NCBI GenBank assembly: GCA_965214995.1
Contig: CBDCCT010000002.1
Coordinates: 1,054,001 to 1,118,000, forward strand
Reading direction: 5' to 3'
DNA from: CBDCCT01 sp965214995
GTDB taxonomy: Bacteria; Deinococcota; Deinococci; Deinococcales; Trueperaceae
Length of the DNA: 64,000 nt
In this document: positions 45,868-58,410 of the stretch, in pieces
Position numbering within the stretch: the stretch's first letter is position 1
Layout: each line of letters begins with the position of its first letter
The notes under the pieces: generated by a model
Told to the model about the DNA's origin: nothing
Seen by the model: the letters and a program-made list of their open reading frames with translations, nothing else
Databases searched by the model: none
Program-made: the position numbers and the translations under genes

Positions 45868-45992
45868 ATTATATTTTCTTTTTTATGTTCTTCTAAGGGA
45901 AATAAATTGGTAGAATTTTTTAAACATCCAAAGAACAAATCATAAATTTCATAAAAGAACGTAAACCAGATTAATTAGCATTCGCCTATCTT

Positions 45993-47773
45993 TCAGCTAT
46001 CGCGGCGATTCGCTATATTAGTAACACCGTCAGCCTTTTCGGTTGTGATGTCCGTACTGGTGACCTGCACGCTGGTGGTAACTTTAACACCACTGCCCGC
46101 CAACTTGGAGCTTGACTCATCACTGCTCCGGCCTTGAGCAGTACCATCATGCAAACTTCCTCCACCAGTAATTGTATTGCCATTTGTGGTCCCAAATAGC
46201 GATCCCAGCGTCGTAATCGGATTAACGCTTCGCTTTACTGCATTCATTCGATTTCCGCTCCCGGACCGTTGCGGTTGCCCATCTAATGCGACCACTTCCT
46301 CAAAATTCTGTCCTCGACCATACTTATTGTTATGCGACCTGTTCGAACTTCCAAATACTCTGTACTGCCGATGGTGCGAGCCAAGCGAGACTGTCATGTT
46401 TGAAACACGAGACCTGAATGAATAGAAGGCCCGTCGCAGTAGAGGAAAGATCATCGGCAGGTTACCAATGACAATTGCTACAAAAGTCTCTCGGACAGCC
46501 CAGGAACCGGCTTCTTTGGCGCCATTTTCGGGATCCTAAGATTGCAGAAACTAAGTCAGACGATAGAAAATAACACAACCATTAAATTCTTAAAGGCCGA
46601 GGAAAGAAGATGAAACTTACTGTAACGATCAGAGCACAACGAAGAATGCCAGCAATCATGACGAAAATACCGCCGCTGAAGAGAACGAGGAGAAGATATT
46701 TGCGACGTTTTGGCATAGATGTTTTCCAGAGTAACTGTATTTTGTTACATCAGTAAACTACCAACTGAGCACAATAGACCAAGTTCATGTTAGGACTCAC
46801 GGGTAAAGGAATAGAAATAAGGTATAAGTCGGTGAGGACATTGAGTACAACCGTGACAAAAACGTTGATTTTTGATATCGCGGGTTGACAGACGTCTATA
46901 ATCAAAACCATGTATCAGCATATCGTGATTTAATAAAAGGAGCCACATATAGAAGAGCCAAACTGATTAGGTAATCGAGCGGTTGAAAAGTGGTGGTCAC
47001 TCACTACCAGGATTGGGATTAATTTGCCAATTTTTGCTAAAGGGTCGACAGCCCAGCAACAGAGACAACAAAACGGCCATATAGGTTACAGCAATAAGTA
47101 CGTAACCAATTCGAACGCGGAGCATCATTCGCTCAAGACCCTCGCTAAATATCTGATTAGTATCAACAGTTCCTCACTTAATTTCTCTGTCAAAAGCTCC
47201 CAAATCGAAGACATAATTGACAATCTAGAAGCAAAAGTCATAGTAGCAGGACGTACGTTAAGCGCGAATAGAAAATGCACACGCAAAGTTTGAGTGTCCA
47301 GAGCAGGAACGTGTAGACATTCCAACCGATTAGCTGTATTTTGCATCCGCCAACCCGTAGGTCGAACTCTTCCGAGTCGGGATCTAACGCTGCTCGCTCT
47401 TGAGGTGTCATTCCGCTGTTCGCAAGACCTTTAAACCGTGCCCCAACCAGATATGCTAAACCGCTCTCGAGTCCATAAACAACCTATTCTTATCAGTACT
47501 CAGTCAGGCAACGTGTCAATTACAAGTGTCACTTGGATTTCCAGAGAGACCCATCAATCGAATCGTTTCATGAGATAAAAACACAACAAAGGAAGCTCGG
47601 TGCGAACTGACCAATGCAACCCACATCAGATAATCATCTAATTGGAAGTTCCGGATCCCGCCAACAGATCTCCATCTCGAGATTGTTCGAAGCACAACGA
47701 ACAAGACAGCAAAACCAAGGAGAGTGAAGGCCTCTTTTGTGAAAGCTATCACGGCTTCCATTCCGGGATCCAT
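45993..47773 (-). CDS. Seven-transmembrane rhodopsin-domain protein (PTH11/SAT4-like family)
   Basis: Six exons: 47773..47612, 47483..47257, 47144..47008, 46895..46801, 46734..46621 and 46535..45993, giving 425 aa in one frame. Hydrophobic helices in order: AFTLLGFAVLFVVLRTISRW followed by FQLDDYLMWVAL, GWNVYTFLLWTLKLCMCIFY, IGYVLIAVTYMAVLLSLLLG, INVFVTVVLNVLTDLYLISI, YLLLVLFSGGIFVMIAGILR and a last segment ETFVAIVIGNLPMIFPLLRR. The conserved D-D-Y-L-M after helix 1, the GCRPFSKNW loop, PNPDVCQPA, DLYL..IP and AIVIGNLPMI define the fungal rhodopsin-domain family near SAT4/Pth11. The 150-residue cytosolic tail is Ser/Gly/Asn-rich. Such proteins are putative G-protein-coupled surface receptors; the ligand is unknown. 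The ATG at 47773 is used; the in-frame upstream codon at 47839 is TTG. Confidence 0.85.
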
Positions 47774-48906
47774 CGTCAAAATGAAGGATGAGTAACGACT
47801 AGCGAAGTTGAAAAAAAAAAAGGATAAGAAAAATCGCAAGACAAGTTGCTACGACGGATATTTTGACGCTCTCTCTACCAGGCGCAAAAGTCGTAAGATT
47901 TAACTCTGGTCCTCTAAGTTGGAGCATGAAGATCAAGATTACAGAGTAATAGCAATCGCATTGCGACGCAACATTGCAGAGATGGACACAAATAAAAGCA
48001 GGTACAGAAGGGAATGAAAGAGGCCATCGGAATCTCAGTCAAATATATTAATTAACAGCAAAGCTAAAGTACTGATTGCATTCGGGTACACGGAAGTAGG
48101 TTTGGGGTAAAGTAATAATTAAGAGCGATTCAGAAACACTATATTCATGGTCTTAGACAGAGAGTGAATGTGTAGGGTATGTTATGCAGACCAGGTCATT
48201 AGTGGCTTGCAAAGACAAGCTGGAAAGACATTATAAGGTTAGGCACGGGCCGATCTCAACTGCGTGGTTTAACTCATCGTGCCAATGTCGCATATTGCGG
48301 TAGGGATCGCCGCGTGGGAAGAGCTTGGCAGATGATTGACCTTCGGAGAGATGGTCTTCATGCAGCACTCAGCATGGATCATGTATGGAAATTTCCGTAC
48401 ATGAGCGGGCACCCAAGATTTCTTTGTTCAACCGGATCATCGGCTTGGTTAAAGTCTTACACTATAGTACACTGTAAAGGTCGCCACTAAAAGATCTATT
48501 TGCTTTCAGCAGACAGATCACAATGAGTCTTGCAAGGATGCTTGCCATGATATAGGATGTTCATATCAAAGGTACATTAATTGATCCTAACTTGATCTTC
48601 GCGGAGAACCCTTTCAGCTGAATCTACTGTATTCAAAGGTTCGCAGGCATCCATCGACGGGCTGCACATAAACCATGCTAGTCGTATTTTAGTGTCTGGG
48701 AGTTCCTTATATGATAAGAACGTTCGGACCAATGCTACTTATCTTCTGTTCGACTGAGGTCTTATCATAGCAGAAGCAAATCCAATTATCATCAAGGCTG
48801 GTAATCTTTCCACAACTTCTCCTACTTTCCCTCTTGTTCCTTTCCCCAATTGGCCATTCTCCATTTCTTATGAAATTGCATGTGTTAGCAGAGAGCTCCA
48901 ACTAAC
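47774..48906. promoter_or_regulatory. Divergent spacer between the rhodopsin-domain gene and the monooxygenase
   Basis: 1.13 kb between divergent start codons. It begins with a poly-A run (about 47812-47822). No gene seen; it should hold both promoters, but I cannot name elements. Confidence 0.4.
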
Positions 48907-50935
48907 ATGATGAGTTCTAAATTGGAGAATGTTGATCTCGTCGTCGTTGGTGCTGGTGAGTTATATTGTACTTTCTCTCATGTTGGTCAATATTTGTTTC
49001 GACTGTGCCTAGCTATAAATATCGCAATTGTTATTATGCGAAATATAATTATTGAAATGCTAATGGTTATAAAAAACATACACAGGCTGGCATGGCCTCG
49101 CCGCCGCGAAAACTTATGTCGAAGTCAACCCAACATCCAATGTCGTCGTTCTCGACGAAGCTTCAACAGTCGGTGGCGTCTGGGCCAAAAGCAGGCTCTA
49201 TCCTGGCCTTCGGACGAATAACATGCTAGGAACGTACGAATTCAGTGATTTTCCGATGGACGAAGCAACCTTTGGCGTCAAGAAGGGTGAATTCATCCCT
49301 GGACATGCTGTGCATGAATATTTGAAGAGATACGCACAGAAGTTCGGAATACATGACAGGATACGATTCGAGCATAAGGTTGAATCGGCGGAGCGGAATC
49401 CGGAAAGTGGTCATGGGTGGATGTTGAGTGTCACGCCTACTGCCAACAGTGCTAGCAAGGATGGATCAAAGCGGATATCCACTAGAAAGCTCATAATAGC
49501 CACTGGGCTTACGTCAGAGCCATTCGTTCCGCCCCTCAAGGGTTCAAACGACTTCAATGCTCCTATTTTCCACAGCAAGTACTTCTTGGAAAATAAAGAT
49601 ACCTTAAACACTGCATCTTCAGTTGTCGTTCACGGCGGAAGCAAATCTGCTTTTGATGTAGCCTATGCATTTGCTTCTAGGGGTATTACTGTCAACCTCG
49701 TAATGCGTGAATCCGGACATGGACCAGCGTGGTGCGCTCCTCCGTACGTAACACCGTTCCGAAAATGGCTTGAGAAATTGGTTCATTTACGTTTTCTTAC
49801 ATGGCTCTCACCGTGTATTTGGGGCGACGCAGATGGGTTTGCTGGCATTCGGAAGTTCTTGAACAGAACCTACATCGGTCGAAAGATCATCAGCGCCTTT
49901 TGGGCAATTCTTGAAAGTGACGTCGACTCCCTCAATAAGTATAACTCTCACCCGGAAATGGCCAAACTTAGGCCCTGGCAGCCTGTTTTTAGCACGGGTA
50001 GCGGCTTATGCATTCTTAATTATCCTACGGACTGGTTTGGACTCATTCGTTCAGGCAAGATAAGAGTTCATATTGCAGATATCTCGCACTTATCTGACCA
50101 TACGGTTCATCTCTCAACTGGTGTTTCGTTACCAACATCTGCTCTAATATGTGCAACTGGATGGTTACATCGCCCACCTTTAAAGTTTATACCAGATAGT
50201 CTCGACGCTGAGCTAGGTCTACCGCATCGATCATCTTCAGCGGATGAGGTCGGTACAGCTGCCGAAGTGGAGATTCTTGACCGATTTCCATACTTGAAGA
50301 CACAGCAGCCTTCAAAGGCAGAGAAGAAACCGATTCCCGGAAGCGAGACGGACCCCTCAGTGATCAATATGCCATATTTGTTATATAGATTCATGGTGCC
50401 GACCGCAGATGCGCTGAAGGATGAACCCGCTAGGGATATCGGCTTTACTGGGATGATAATGACAATTTCAACGCCACTTTGTGCGCAAGCCCAGGCTCTC
50501 TGGCTGACTGCTTATTTGGATGGTAAACTGGCACCCAGAGTAGTATCTATTGAGCAGCGAAGCAAGCCAAGCGATCGAGATTCGGTGGCTTCGGTCATCA
50601 TAGAGAATGGAAAGGCTGGTGCGACATCGACTGCTACAGCAATCAAAAGCGACGTAGATGCTTCATCTTCTACACCCTCTCAAGCTGACATTATTTGGGA
50701 GACGGAGCTCCAGAACAGGTTTGGAAAATGGCGATACACGGCCGGCCATGGGTCGCTGTTTCCGGACTTTGTCTTCGATGCGGTACCTTATCTAGATATG
50801 TTACTAGGTGATTTAGGCTTGCAGAACCGAAGAAAGAATGGTAGTTTTTGGAAGGAGATCTTTGAGCCTTACGGTCCGGAAGACTATAGAGGGCTGGTGC
50901 AAGAATGGGTTAAGACTCAGGTCAAGATACAATAG
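48907..50935 (+). CDS. FAD-dependent monooxygenase (flavin-containing/Baeyer-Villiger-like)
   Basis: Exons 48907..48955 and 49086..50935 (intron of 130 nt) give 632 aa. The FAD-binding Rossmann motif is split by the intron: VDLVVVGAG|WHGLAAAK (GxGxxG at G15-G20), followed by VVVLDEASTVGGVWAKSRLYPGL, the usual second FAD segment. A second nucleotide-binding motif (VVVHGGSKSAFDVAYAFASRG, about residue 240) should bind NADPH. APIFHSKYFLEN preceding it resembles the FMO linker motif, and SALICATGWLHRPP is the conserved ATG motif. Such enzymes hydroxylate or oxygenate small molecules. In fungi they often belong to secondary metabolism or toxin detoxification. No biosynthetic backbone gene is nearby, so the substrate is unknown. 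A second ATG at 48910 is equivalent. Confidence 0.88.
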
Positions 50936-51630
50936 AGCACCTAGTCATGTGTTTTCAATACCTAGGAAATATAGGACTTAATACGCAATGCAAATTTCAA
51001 TAATTCAGATTAGAGGTTTCGACTAATACAGTGCCTGAAACTACGGATAGGCAACTTCAAACACCGACAGAGATTTACAGTTCTCATCCCTGTTTTCATT
51101 TAATACTTACATACATATACTTGCCTCCTGAAAGTAAATTTTAAAATTTGTAGCTAACATAAGTACTTCGAAGTATGACCATATTGTTATGCCATTCTGT
51201 AAGCATAGGTTAGTAGAATGACTGAACAACCGATTCTTTGTAATTAGTGGTGACATTTTGTCTATAACTCCTGCTTTAGAAAGAGTTCGACATAAGATAA
51301 ATAAAGAGAGCATCTCTGGTACTTTCAATAGGATATAACATCATTATAAACGCATTCGGTTAGACGTAGACCTTTAGCTACAGAACCCAAGAATTTTGAA
51401 TGTGTAGTAAGTATCGAGTAATGACCCCGTCAGGACAACGTATATCAAAAATTGTCAAGCAGAATTTTATAGTTTTTACACTATATCTTATTGTTGTTAC
51501 ATATTAATGATAAGTATACAAATGAATTCTGAGACTTTATGAAGAAAAATTATTATGTGTTCCAGCCTTCCCACAAACACGGAATTTCGTCCCGAATAAT
51601 TTCTGAAGGAAATCTATTGAGGGATTGATT
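50936..51630. other. Convergent 3' flanks, AT-rich
   Basis: 695 bp between facing stop codons. The minus-strand open frame at 51328-51107 has no recognisable features. No gene seen. Confidence 0.45.
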
Positions 51631-52589
51631 TTATTTCAATTTAAGTGATTCTTCAAGAGACTCCATTAACTTGGCTGCTCGTCCAGCTATATCCCTGCAT
51701 TCTTGATTATGTCGTCCTTTTTCACTTATATTATCGGTTTTGGATACTGCTTCGTATGCGTCTCGCCAAAAGCGCCATCTATGAAGTGAAAAAGCTGGCT
51801 TGCCTTTGTAAAGCGGTCCTGGCTCCCAAGATTTGTCTTGTGACGCAAGAAGTTCGCAAGTTACTAACATGTATTTAAAAAGAGTCTGACCACTATGCAG
51901 AATATACTGTGCTGCACCCATAATCAGAGCCTCTTTAACAACTCCCACTGCAGTGCTTCCGCCTTCGAGGGCATCTCGATGGGCCCAGATGGTCCAAGTA
52001 GGATCGATTGGATATACATGGTATGCGAGGAGATTTGCGGCAAATGCTTGAAAATTGACATAAGTCAAAGGACTCTCTTCATCTGGGTCTGGAGAAATGA
52101 CAGTGTAAGCAGAACAACGCGAATTTGATTTCAGCAAAAGATATTCGGAGCCACGCTGCTTACCAGTGAGGTTATCAAGCATTGAGCCACCAAATTGAGG
52201 GAGTGGAAGGTATTTTTTCGCCTTGACCTACCGCAGCCATTAAGCCTTCAAATCGTACTGTAACGCGCAAAACTACTAACCGTAGTCATTTTCATTTCTT
52301 CACATGCAATGTCTGTCCTTGCAATGAATGCAAGTAACTCCACAAGCTTAACATGTGATGTATGATAGTAAGGTATATTTTCGGCAACGTCTACACATAC
52401 TTCGCCAAAAGTATAGCCAGGTCCAGAAGGTGAAACATCTTCAGGTAGCATTTTCAATATTGATTTAGCGGCTTGTTCAAGGGTCATAGATGTCCAAGGT
52501 TCTAGATATTTCCTGAGTATCTCGAAATATTGATCAATTTTGCGTGCACCTGTAGGATAGTCAGGTACGCAAAGATCTAATTGTGACAT
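51631..52589 (-). CDS. Probable DUF3632-family fungal protein
   Basis: Likely three exons: 52589..52281, 52227..52164 and 52088..51631 (276 aa). The second intron (GTAAGC..TCCAG, 75 nt) is optional, since reading through it stays open and gives 301 aa. Splicing it joins SMLDNLTD to PDEESPLTYVNFQAFAANLL, which reads more like the family. The DUF3632 pattern is an N-terminal helical part, then an acidic stretch, a W-N-hydrophobic (here YVNFQAFAANL) helix, and a C-terminal W-x-x-F-R-D helix (HRWRFWRDAYEAV). Members are common in filamentous ascomycetes, often in multigene sets in accessory regions, with unknown role. No signal peptide or membrane span. Confidence 0.65.
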
Positions 52590-53412
52590 TATGGTAGACA
52601 AGAAATTCGAATTCGACTTTAGTGGATTTGAAAACGAGGTAACGGAATCATCCTATCAAAGAAAAAACGTAGAGCTTTTGACTATTTATAATGCGTCTAG
52701 CTTTCATTAGCGCTGGGCACATGTGCAGTAAAACTGAGACAGTGAACATGAAACAAAGATAAAATGTATTGGCCAGCGCTAGATGTTAATAATGAATCAA
52801 ACAATTTAAGCCACAACTCAATTGTGTCTTTGCCACAGAAGCGCCATTAGCGTCAAATGAAACAGAAAGTACATTTCGTTGTATAACTTATTTCACCACT
52901 TCAAAAATATCTGATACGTCAATTGAATATTCGACTGTACCTGAAATATATTCCTGGTGTAACAAGGGTGACCATTGCGCTCCTAACTTAGCGCTCTCTC
53001 TCCAATCTTTGCACGGCACTGGTGCACTTGCTGTTTTACGGCGCAGTCACATACTCAGCGTTTAACGAACGTTACGGGAATCTTGATTCATGTCTTACGG
53101 TACTGGTGTTATTGACTACGAGAATGAAAAAGATACTGCTAAGCCAAAAATATGACACTATATGTTACTTTTCTAGTTTCGAATGTTGTCAAACCTTCAT
53201 TCACGATAATGATACATGAGCCGAATATATATGTGGTGAAAGAAGTATTTATAGCAGCAACTCCACCCTCAAGAAATGATAATCATATTGAATCTTGATA
53301 CTTCCTATTTTTATGTTTTTCCCAGCTCTTCTGGGCATTATCTATTGAACATTACGTTAATTCTTATAACCTTTTTCAATCATTCTTCTGTCCACGAAGG
53401 GAAATAGCACAG
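52590..53412. other. Divergent spacer between DUF3632-like gene and the 53413 gene
   Basis: 823 bp, no supported gene. The frame at 53022-53219 is short and featureless. Confidence 0.4.
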
Positions 53413-54165
53413 ATGTCTAAATATCGTTCGAGTAGTGCTTCTCGCGGACCGCCAATGGTAAAATTCATTTACTATTCTTTCATTTCTACATACTTGCTAA
53501 ACAATCAAATCTAGCGATATTACGTTCATCGAAAGCCGAACCGTAAGGATACCGGATTTGACTCTATTTCACGTACCCAAGTAGAGGACTTCTTAAGAGA
53601 GGCACCGGTGCCCCCGTATGGAGGCAGTAAGAAATTTCCGAAACTACATAGAAACAGGGAGGGTGATTATGCATATGACGGAAATTTATATGAATTTCCT
53701 ACTAGCTACTATCCATACGACAAGCAAAATTACAAAGGAAAGCTTATGATGGATGATGATGACCCTGAATTTGTTCCAAAAGGATATATGCGTACGATAA
53801 CCGACGAGGACAAGGAGATCCAAGGCTTGAGCTATCATCCCCGAGAAAGCGAAATGTCACACACACGAGCAACTGAACTCTACGGCGTACCTTCGCGATC
53901 TGACCCTCACTACTTTACTTCGTACCAGACTTTCCCCTCTAAACCAGCTAAGATAAGACCGTCATTAGAACGTCGTAAAGATGACTTGTTTATCGAAGAT
54001 GATTTTCCATATTCAAAGTCTTGGCCACAGGATCCAATGCCTCTATTTCCAAGATCACGATCACCGCCATGGGCTACTCATTCTCGTCCAGGTAGTCCTG
54101 ATGAATTTCTACAATTCCATGATCTTAGTCACGGTTCTTTCGGTCGTCGACGTCGACGTTATTAA
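53413..54165 (+). CDS. Unknown protein of 231 aa with charged, disordered sequence
   Basis: Exon 1 (53413..53457) encodes MSKYRSSSASRGPPM. A 57-nt intron (GTAAAA..CTAG, branch GCTAAAC) leads to exon 2 (53515..54165). Without it the long frame starts only at a GTG. The protein is Tyr-, Pro-, Asp- and Arg-rich, with no signal peptide and no membrane span. Local features are a Lys/Arg N-terminus (HRKPNRKDTG), YDGNLYEFPTSYYPYDK, an acidic patch (MMDDDDPEF), FPRSRSPPW (an SR-like pair) and a terminal GRRRRRY. The composition suggests a nucleic-acid-binding or disordered regulator. No family recognised; probably lineage-specific. Confidence 0.6.
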
Positions 54166-55026
54166 CATAAAATCGGTTTGAAGATTGATGTTGTATAATT
54201 AACAAAATAGAGCTCTGTTACTCTAAGAAGCATAGAAGATGAGAAAACGGGATGATATGACTTAGATATCTTATTGAAATAGACTTTTCTAATGAAGTAC
54301 GGTTTCAAGTAGATATATGAAATGATACACAATACAAATTTCAATCTGATGACTTATGACCGTTCGTGATTATGACTCTTGATTTCAATATATTACCAAA
54401 TACGACTCGTTTAGATGATAATCATCTATTTAGCGCTACAAGTATAGATGAGCAATTACTATATTACAATGCTGGGTAGTAATATATATTCTATATATTT
54501 GGGTATTTTCATTTCTCATCTTACATAAGTATAATTAATCTACTAACTAAATTGCTGATTGTAGCTCCTATATTACTTCTTATATCCTCTAAAATACACT
54601 ACTAGTCAGATAGATTAATAATCAAAATGAAGAAACTGGAGGTCATTCAATAAATTATCAATTGTCTAACTTGCGAGCTAGTAGTGTCATATTCCTCCAT
54701 TTAAGAAACAAATCGTAAATCAAGTGCTGGTCATTAAATCCGTATCCAGCCTTACAAATTGGTATATAGGTCTAAAATCTATTTCTAAGGATGTAATTAT
54801 CCTGGAAACTTAGTATTATATGTGTTCATAGGCTTATTTTTCAACTATGGGTTTTCCGGTACAGAACTCTGTATAATTAGCTAATAAACACAGATTATAC
54901 ACAGCATGATGACCAAGCACCATTTGGTAAAATTTTCTTATGACATGTTATTATCCGCTTTATTTCACAACTAAGGGTCAGTAAGCAAGTACCTCTATTA
55001 TACGCCATTTTTTAATATAATTGGTA
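54166..55026. other. AT-rich intergenic stretch
   Basis: 861 bp, markedly AT-rich, no gene or repeat recognised. It still contains CpA and TpG at normal-looking frequency, unlike the RIP block further right. Confidence 0.45.
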
Positions 55027-56482
55027 ATGGTTGTTTTATCCAGAGCTAAAATGTTTGGTTCCCCTTTACGACATTTAAATATAATAGGTAGAAAAACAGC
55101 CGAATACTACAGGATAAGCGACATAGAGCGTTTAGACTTTTATAAACCCGGAGGATATCATCCAGTGACGATCGGCAACCTTCTACATAACCGCTATCGA
55201 GTATTGGACAAATTAGGGCATGGCGGGTACTCAACTATCTGGCTTGCCTGGGATACCCAATCAGATCAACATGTTGCTGTTAAAATTAAGATTGCCAGCT
55301 CGCCATATTCAGGGCGTGAAATTAGAACTCTACAAACCTTCTCCAATTCAAAGTTAGCCTACACAAACGCGACTAAAGCAGCAAGAACAGAAGCCTTTGG
55401 TCCGTCGGAGTGCGTGCAGAGCATTTTTGATAATTTCAAAATCCAGGGACCGAACGGTAACCATACAGCCTTTACTACAGCTCCCACACAGGGATCTCTT
55501 AGGGAGGCTTCATATAGCCGACTTTTCCCTGTTCGAGTTGCGCGAGCTTTGGCTGCAAAGTTATCAGTTGCTATTTCTTTTATCCACTCACAAGGTTTCG
55601 TCCATGGAGGTCAGTTAGCGATCCCTAAATCAATGATACTAGAGCAAAAGTGATGTTAAAGTTTTGTCTCGAGATATCCATCTTCGTAACGTACAGGTAA
55701 AACTTTCGCCAAACTTCAATAAGCTTTCCCATGAGCAGTTCATAGAAAAGTTTGGCGAACCAAAGACGGTGCCTATTCGTCGAGTTGACGGTAAGCTGCT
55801 TACACCAAATATTCCATTTGATGCGGTTCAGCCTCAGTATCTTGGCAAAAAGGCTCAAGATTTCACCTTGGTTGATGTTCGTGGTCTAATCCTCTGCGAT
55901 TTCGGTGAAGCATTTAATCCATCTACAGAACAGAAGCTAGGAATGGAATGCCATGCTCCCTTAGCCACAAGGGCACCGGAAGCTCTCTTTGAGCCCACTG
56001 TCTCCTTATCGTTTCCAGCTGATATCTGGAGCCTGGGAACTGCACTATGGGAATTACTCGGTATGAAATTTATCTTCAGCGAGCACGAAACCAAAGACGA
56101 GCTTGTTGCCCAGCAACTAGACGTCCTTGGTGCTGAAAATTTTCCAACTCAGTGGCGGAAGCATTGGGAAAGACCGAGCATGGAAATGGACGGCAATTTG
56201 AGAAGAGTGCCTCGTAAGCCAGCAGCAAACCAGCGTGAAAAGTGGCCTCTTCTTGAAGAAGCTTTTGATGAGAGTATACAAGCATATAGGAGAAAGATAT
56301 CGGTAGCCGGAATGTTCGAACGTGAAGAAACGAGAGCAATTCTTGATTTGATGCGGCATATGCTCAAATTTCGGCCTACGGAGCGCCTGACTATAGATGA
56401 GGTGCTAAATTCGGAGTGGATGCGCAAATGGGCTTTGCCTGAATTGAATAACAGTTTGCATGACGAGAAAGGCGGTAATTAA
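55027..56482 (+). CDS. SRPK-like protein kinase, fungal-specific subtype
   Basis: Exons 55027..55609 and 55674..56482 (64-nt intron) give 463 aa. ATP loop: YRVLDKLGHGGYSTIWLAWD (about residues 58-77); invariant Lys in HVAVKIKIA. The catalytic loop is rebuilt by splicing: FVHG|DIHLRNV, so HRD reads HGD and the catalytic Asp is kept, with Asn present. CDFGEAF supplies the Mg-binding DFG and RAPEALF the APE motif. ADIWSLGTALWELL is helix F. The insertion between DIHLRN and DFG (about 60 residues) and the glycine in HGD are shared by a group of filamentous-fungal kinases near SRPK that have undergone expansion. Likely an active Ser/Thr kinase; substrate unknown. Start could also be the ATG at 55051. 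It is the last intact gene before the decayed repeat block. Confidence 0.82.
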
Positions 56483-57057
56483 GACTACAGTTTTTGATGA
56501 TATCATATAAACATACTACAGATTGAACAGCATAAGATTAGCGAGAATAATATGCTTTACCAAAGACACTCAACAAAACGACTAAGTTAGTTATTATTTA
56601 TAACAGCTTGCTTTAACTAAATTCCAACACTTTTATAATTTTAGTATTATTTCAAATAATTATTAATAATATATAATACTTACTTATCTAAATAATGTTT
56701 AAGGTAGCTCTAAGTTTGGAATATATAGTATTTTTTAGGCTAGTAGTAGATAAGTTAACTAGAGTATTATTTTATACTTTAAAACTATGTTAAAGCTTAT
56801 AAATTTATATAAATAGATTTATACCTAACTAATATCACTATACCTATATCACTAGTGATACAAGTGTTAATAAATTAAAAAAGTACCCTGAAAGGCTATT
56901 TTTAATAATATAAACTAGTTTTCTATAGAAATTTAAAGGATTCTAGTAATAATTATAAATATCTACTATTCTATCTTATTAATTTAAATATTTTAACTCT
57001 AAGGGGTTTTCTTACTTATATCACTAGTGATATAAGTAGAAAGATAGTTATTTCTAT
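56483..57057. other. Transition from gene to AT-rich repeat block
   Basis: 575 bp. From about 56600 the sequence becomes very AT-rich. It carries two copies of a TATATCACTAGTGATA palindrome (about 56845-56860 and 57014-57037). No gene seen. Confidence 0.5.
57014..57037. repeat. 24-bp perfect palindrome
   Basis: The sequence has dyad symmetry around CACTAGTG, extending to ACTTATAT on the left and ATATAAGT on the right. A near copy with one arm altered lies about 170 bp upstream (near 56843-56866), so these may mark the ends of a short element or a binding site. Confidence 0.5.
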
Positions 57058-58012
57058 TGCTACAAATCGATAGGAGATAGGAAATAAGTAGTATAAATTA
57101 ATAAAAATAAATTACTAAAGAGATAGTAATATATAAAGCTCTAGAAATATATTTATAGATATAAAAGGTTATAAGAATAAATAGTACTATTCTATAAATA
57201 TTTTAATAATAAAATATTACTATTAACTAGAATTAAAAAAGTATAAAATATAAAAAATAAAATAGATAAGAAGTATAGAAAGTTATATAACCTAGATTAT
57301 TATTTAGTAATCTAATATAAGTTATATATTATAAGAAGTTATATATATAATAAATATAAAAAAAAATATTTTAGAAATAAAGCTCTACTTTTAGAATATA
57401 TTAAATTTATAATATTATTCTTCTTCTATATTATAAGGTCTTTAAGTAGGGCTAAATTTTTTTAATTTATTATTTAAAGCTAATAAGGATATCTTTTATA
57501 GATAAAAATAGATTAGAAAAAGATTTTTTTATATTATATTTTAGTACTTAATTAAGCTATTTAATAATATAATACTAGCCTCTTCTATAATAAATAAAGT
57601 TAATAATATCTTTAATTATTTATTTACTATTAGTAACTAGACTAGAGTTATTATCTTTATTTTTTTAACTATTTAGTAGATTAATTATTAGATTTATATA
57701 TTATAAAGGTAGGAATCTACTTATTATTTTATTTATTAGGTGTCTCTCTTTAATATTCCCTAGTTTTTCTATATTAATAGCTCTTTATATTCTTATATAG
57801 AGTCTATATATATAGAAAAAGTCGCTTACTTTCTTTAAAAACCTATATATCTACTTAGTAGATAAAGAAAAACCTATAGATATAATAACTGATTAGTTAG
57901 TTCTAATCTGCGCGTCATAGTCTAACGACTGCAAACGCAAAGAACGGAATATATTATTATTATTATTATAGTAAGATAAAGTAGACTAATATAAAAAATA
58001 GAGTATATATAA
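57058..58012 (+). repeat. Left long direct repeat, probable 5' LTR of a decayed retrotransposon
   Basis: Begins TGCTACAAATCGATAGGAGA and aligns along most of its length with the copy starting at 63271. Examples of shared segments are AAAGAGATAGTAATATATAA, TTTACTATTAGTAACTAGAC, and a shared final stretch near 57966-58012. Relative to the right copy it carries an extra roughly 280 bp (about 57685-57965). Mismatches to the right copy near the start are C-to-T or G-to-A, as RIP produces. The 3' boundary is approximate. Confidence 0.6.
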
Positions 58013-58215
58013 CGAGCCGTCCACAATTCGTCCATATTAGTATAGAGCTCCACGTCTATATTTAATATATAGACTACCCTAGATTACTATAAAGTAATTT
58101 AGGCTATTGTTATAAATGCCTGCTAAGTGGTAGCTAGGTGGTTACGTACAACTAGCTATATAGGCTCCTATTTCCCAGATTCAGGTGTTCTGAATACTGG
58201 TAGTCCTTTTAGGCT

Positions 58216-58223
58216 ATTGTGGC
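58216..58223. repeat. Left 8-bp target-site duplication
   Basis: ATTGTGGC immediately before the left terminal inverted repeat; repeated exactly at 59554-59561. Confidence 0.75.
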
Positions 58224-58410
58224 CAGGCTGGCCGTAGGGACCTGGACCTGGACTAGGTCTAGTCCAGGTCCAGGTCCCTAGGGATTAAAACTAGGTCCAG
58301 GTCCCTAGTAAAAATTCCCTAGGGACTAAATTTAAGTCTAGGTCCCTAGTAAAAATTCCCTAGGGACTAAATTTAGTCCAGGTCTAGGTCCCTAGGGAAT
58401 CCCTAGGGAT

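Noticed and set aside
52089..52163. Retaining this segment as coding in the DUF3632-like gene
   Set aside because: It is open but has a strong GTAAGC donor and TCCAG acceptor, and removing it restores a more family-like sequence; kept as an alternative, not the main model.
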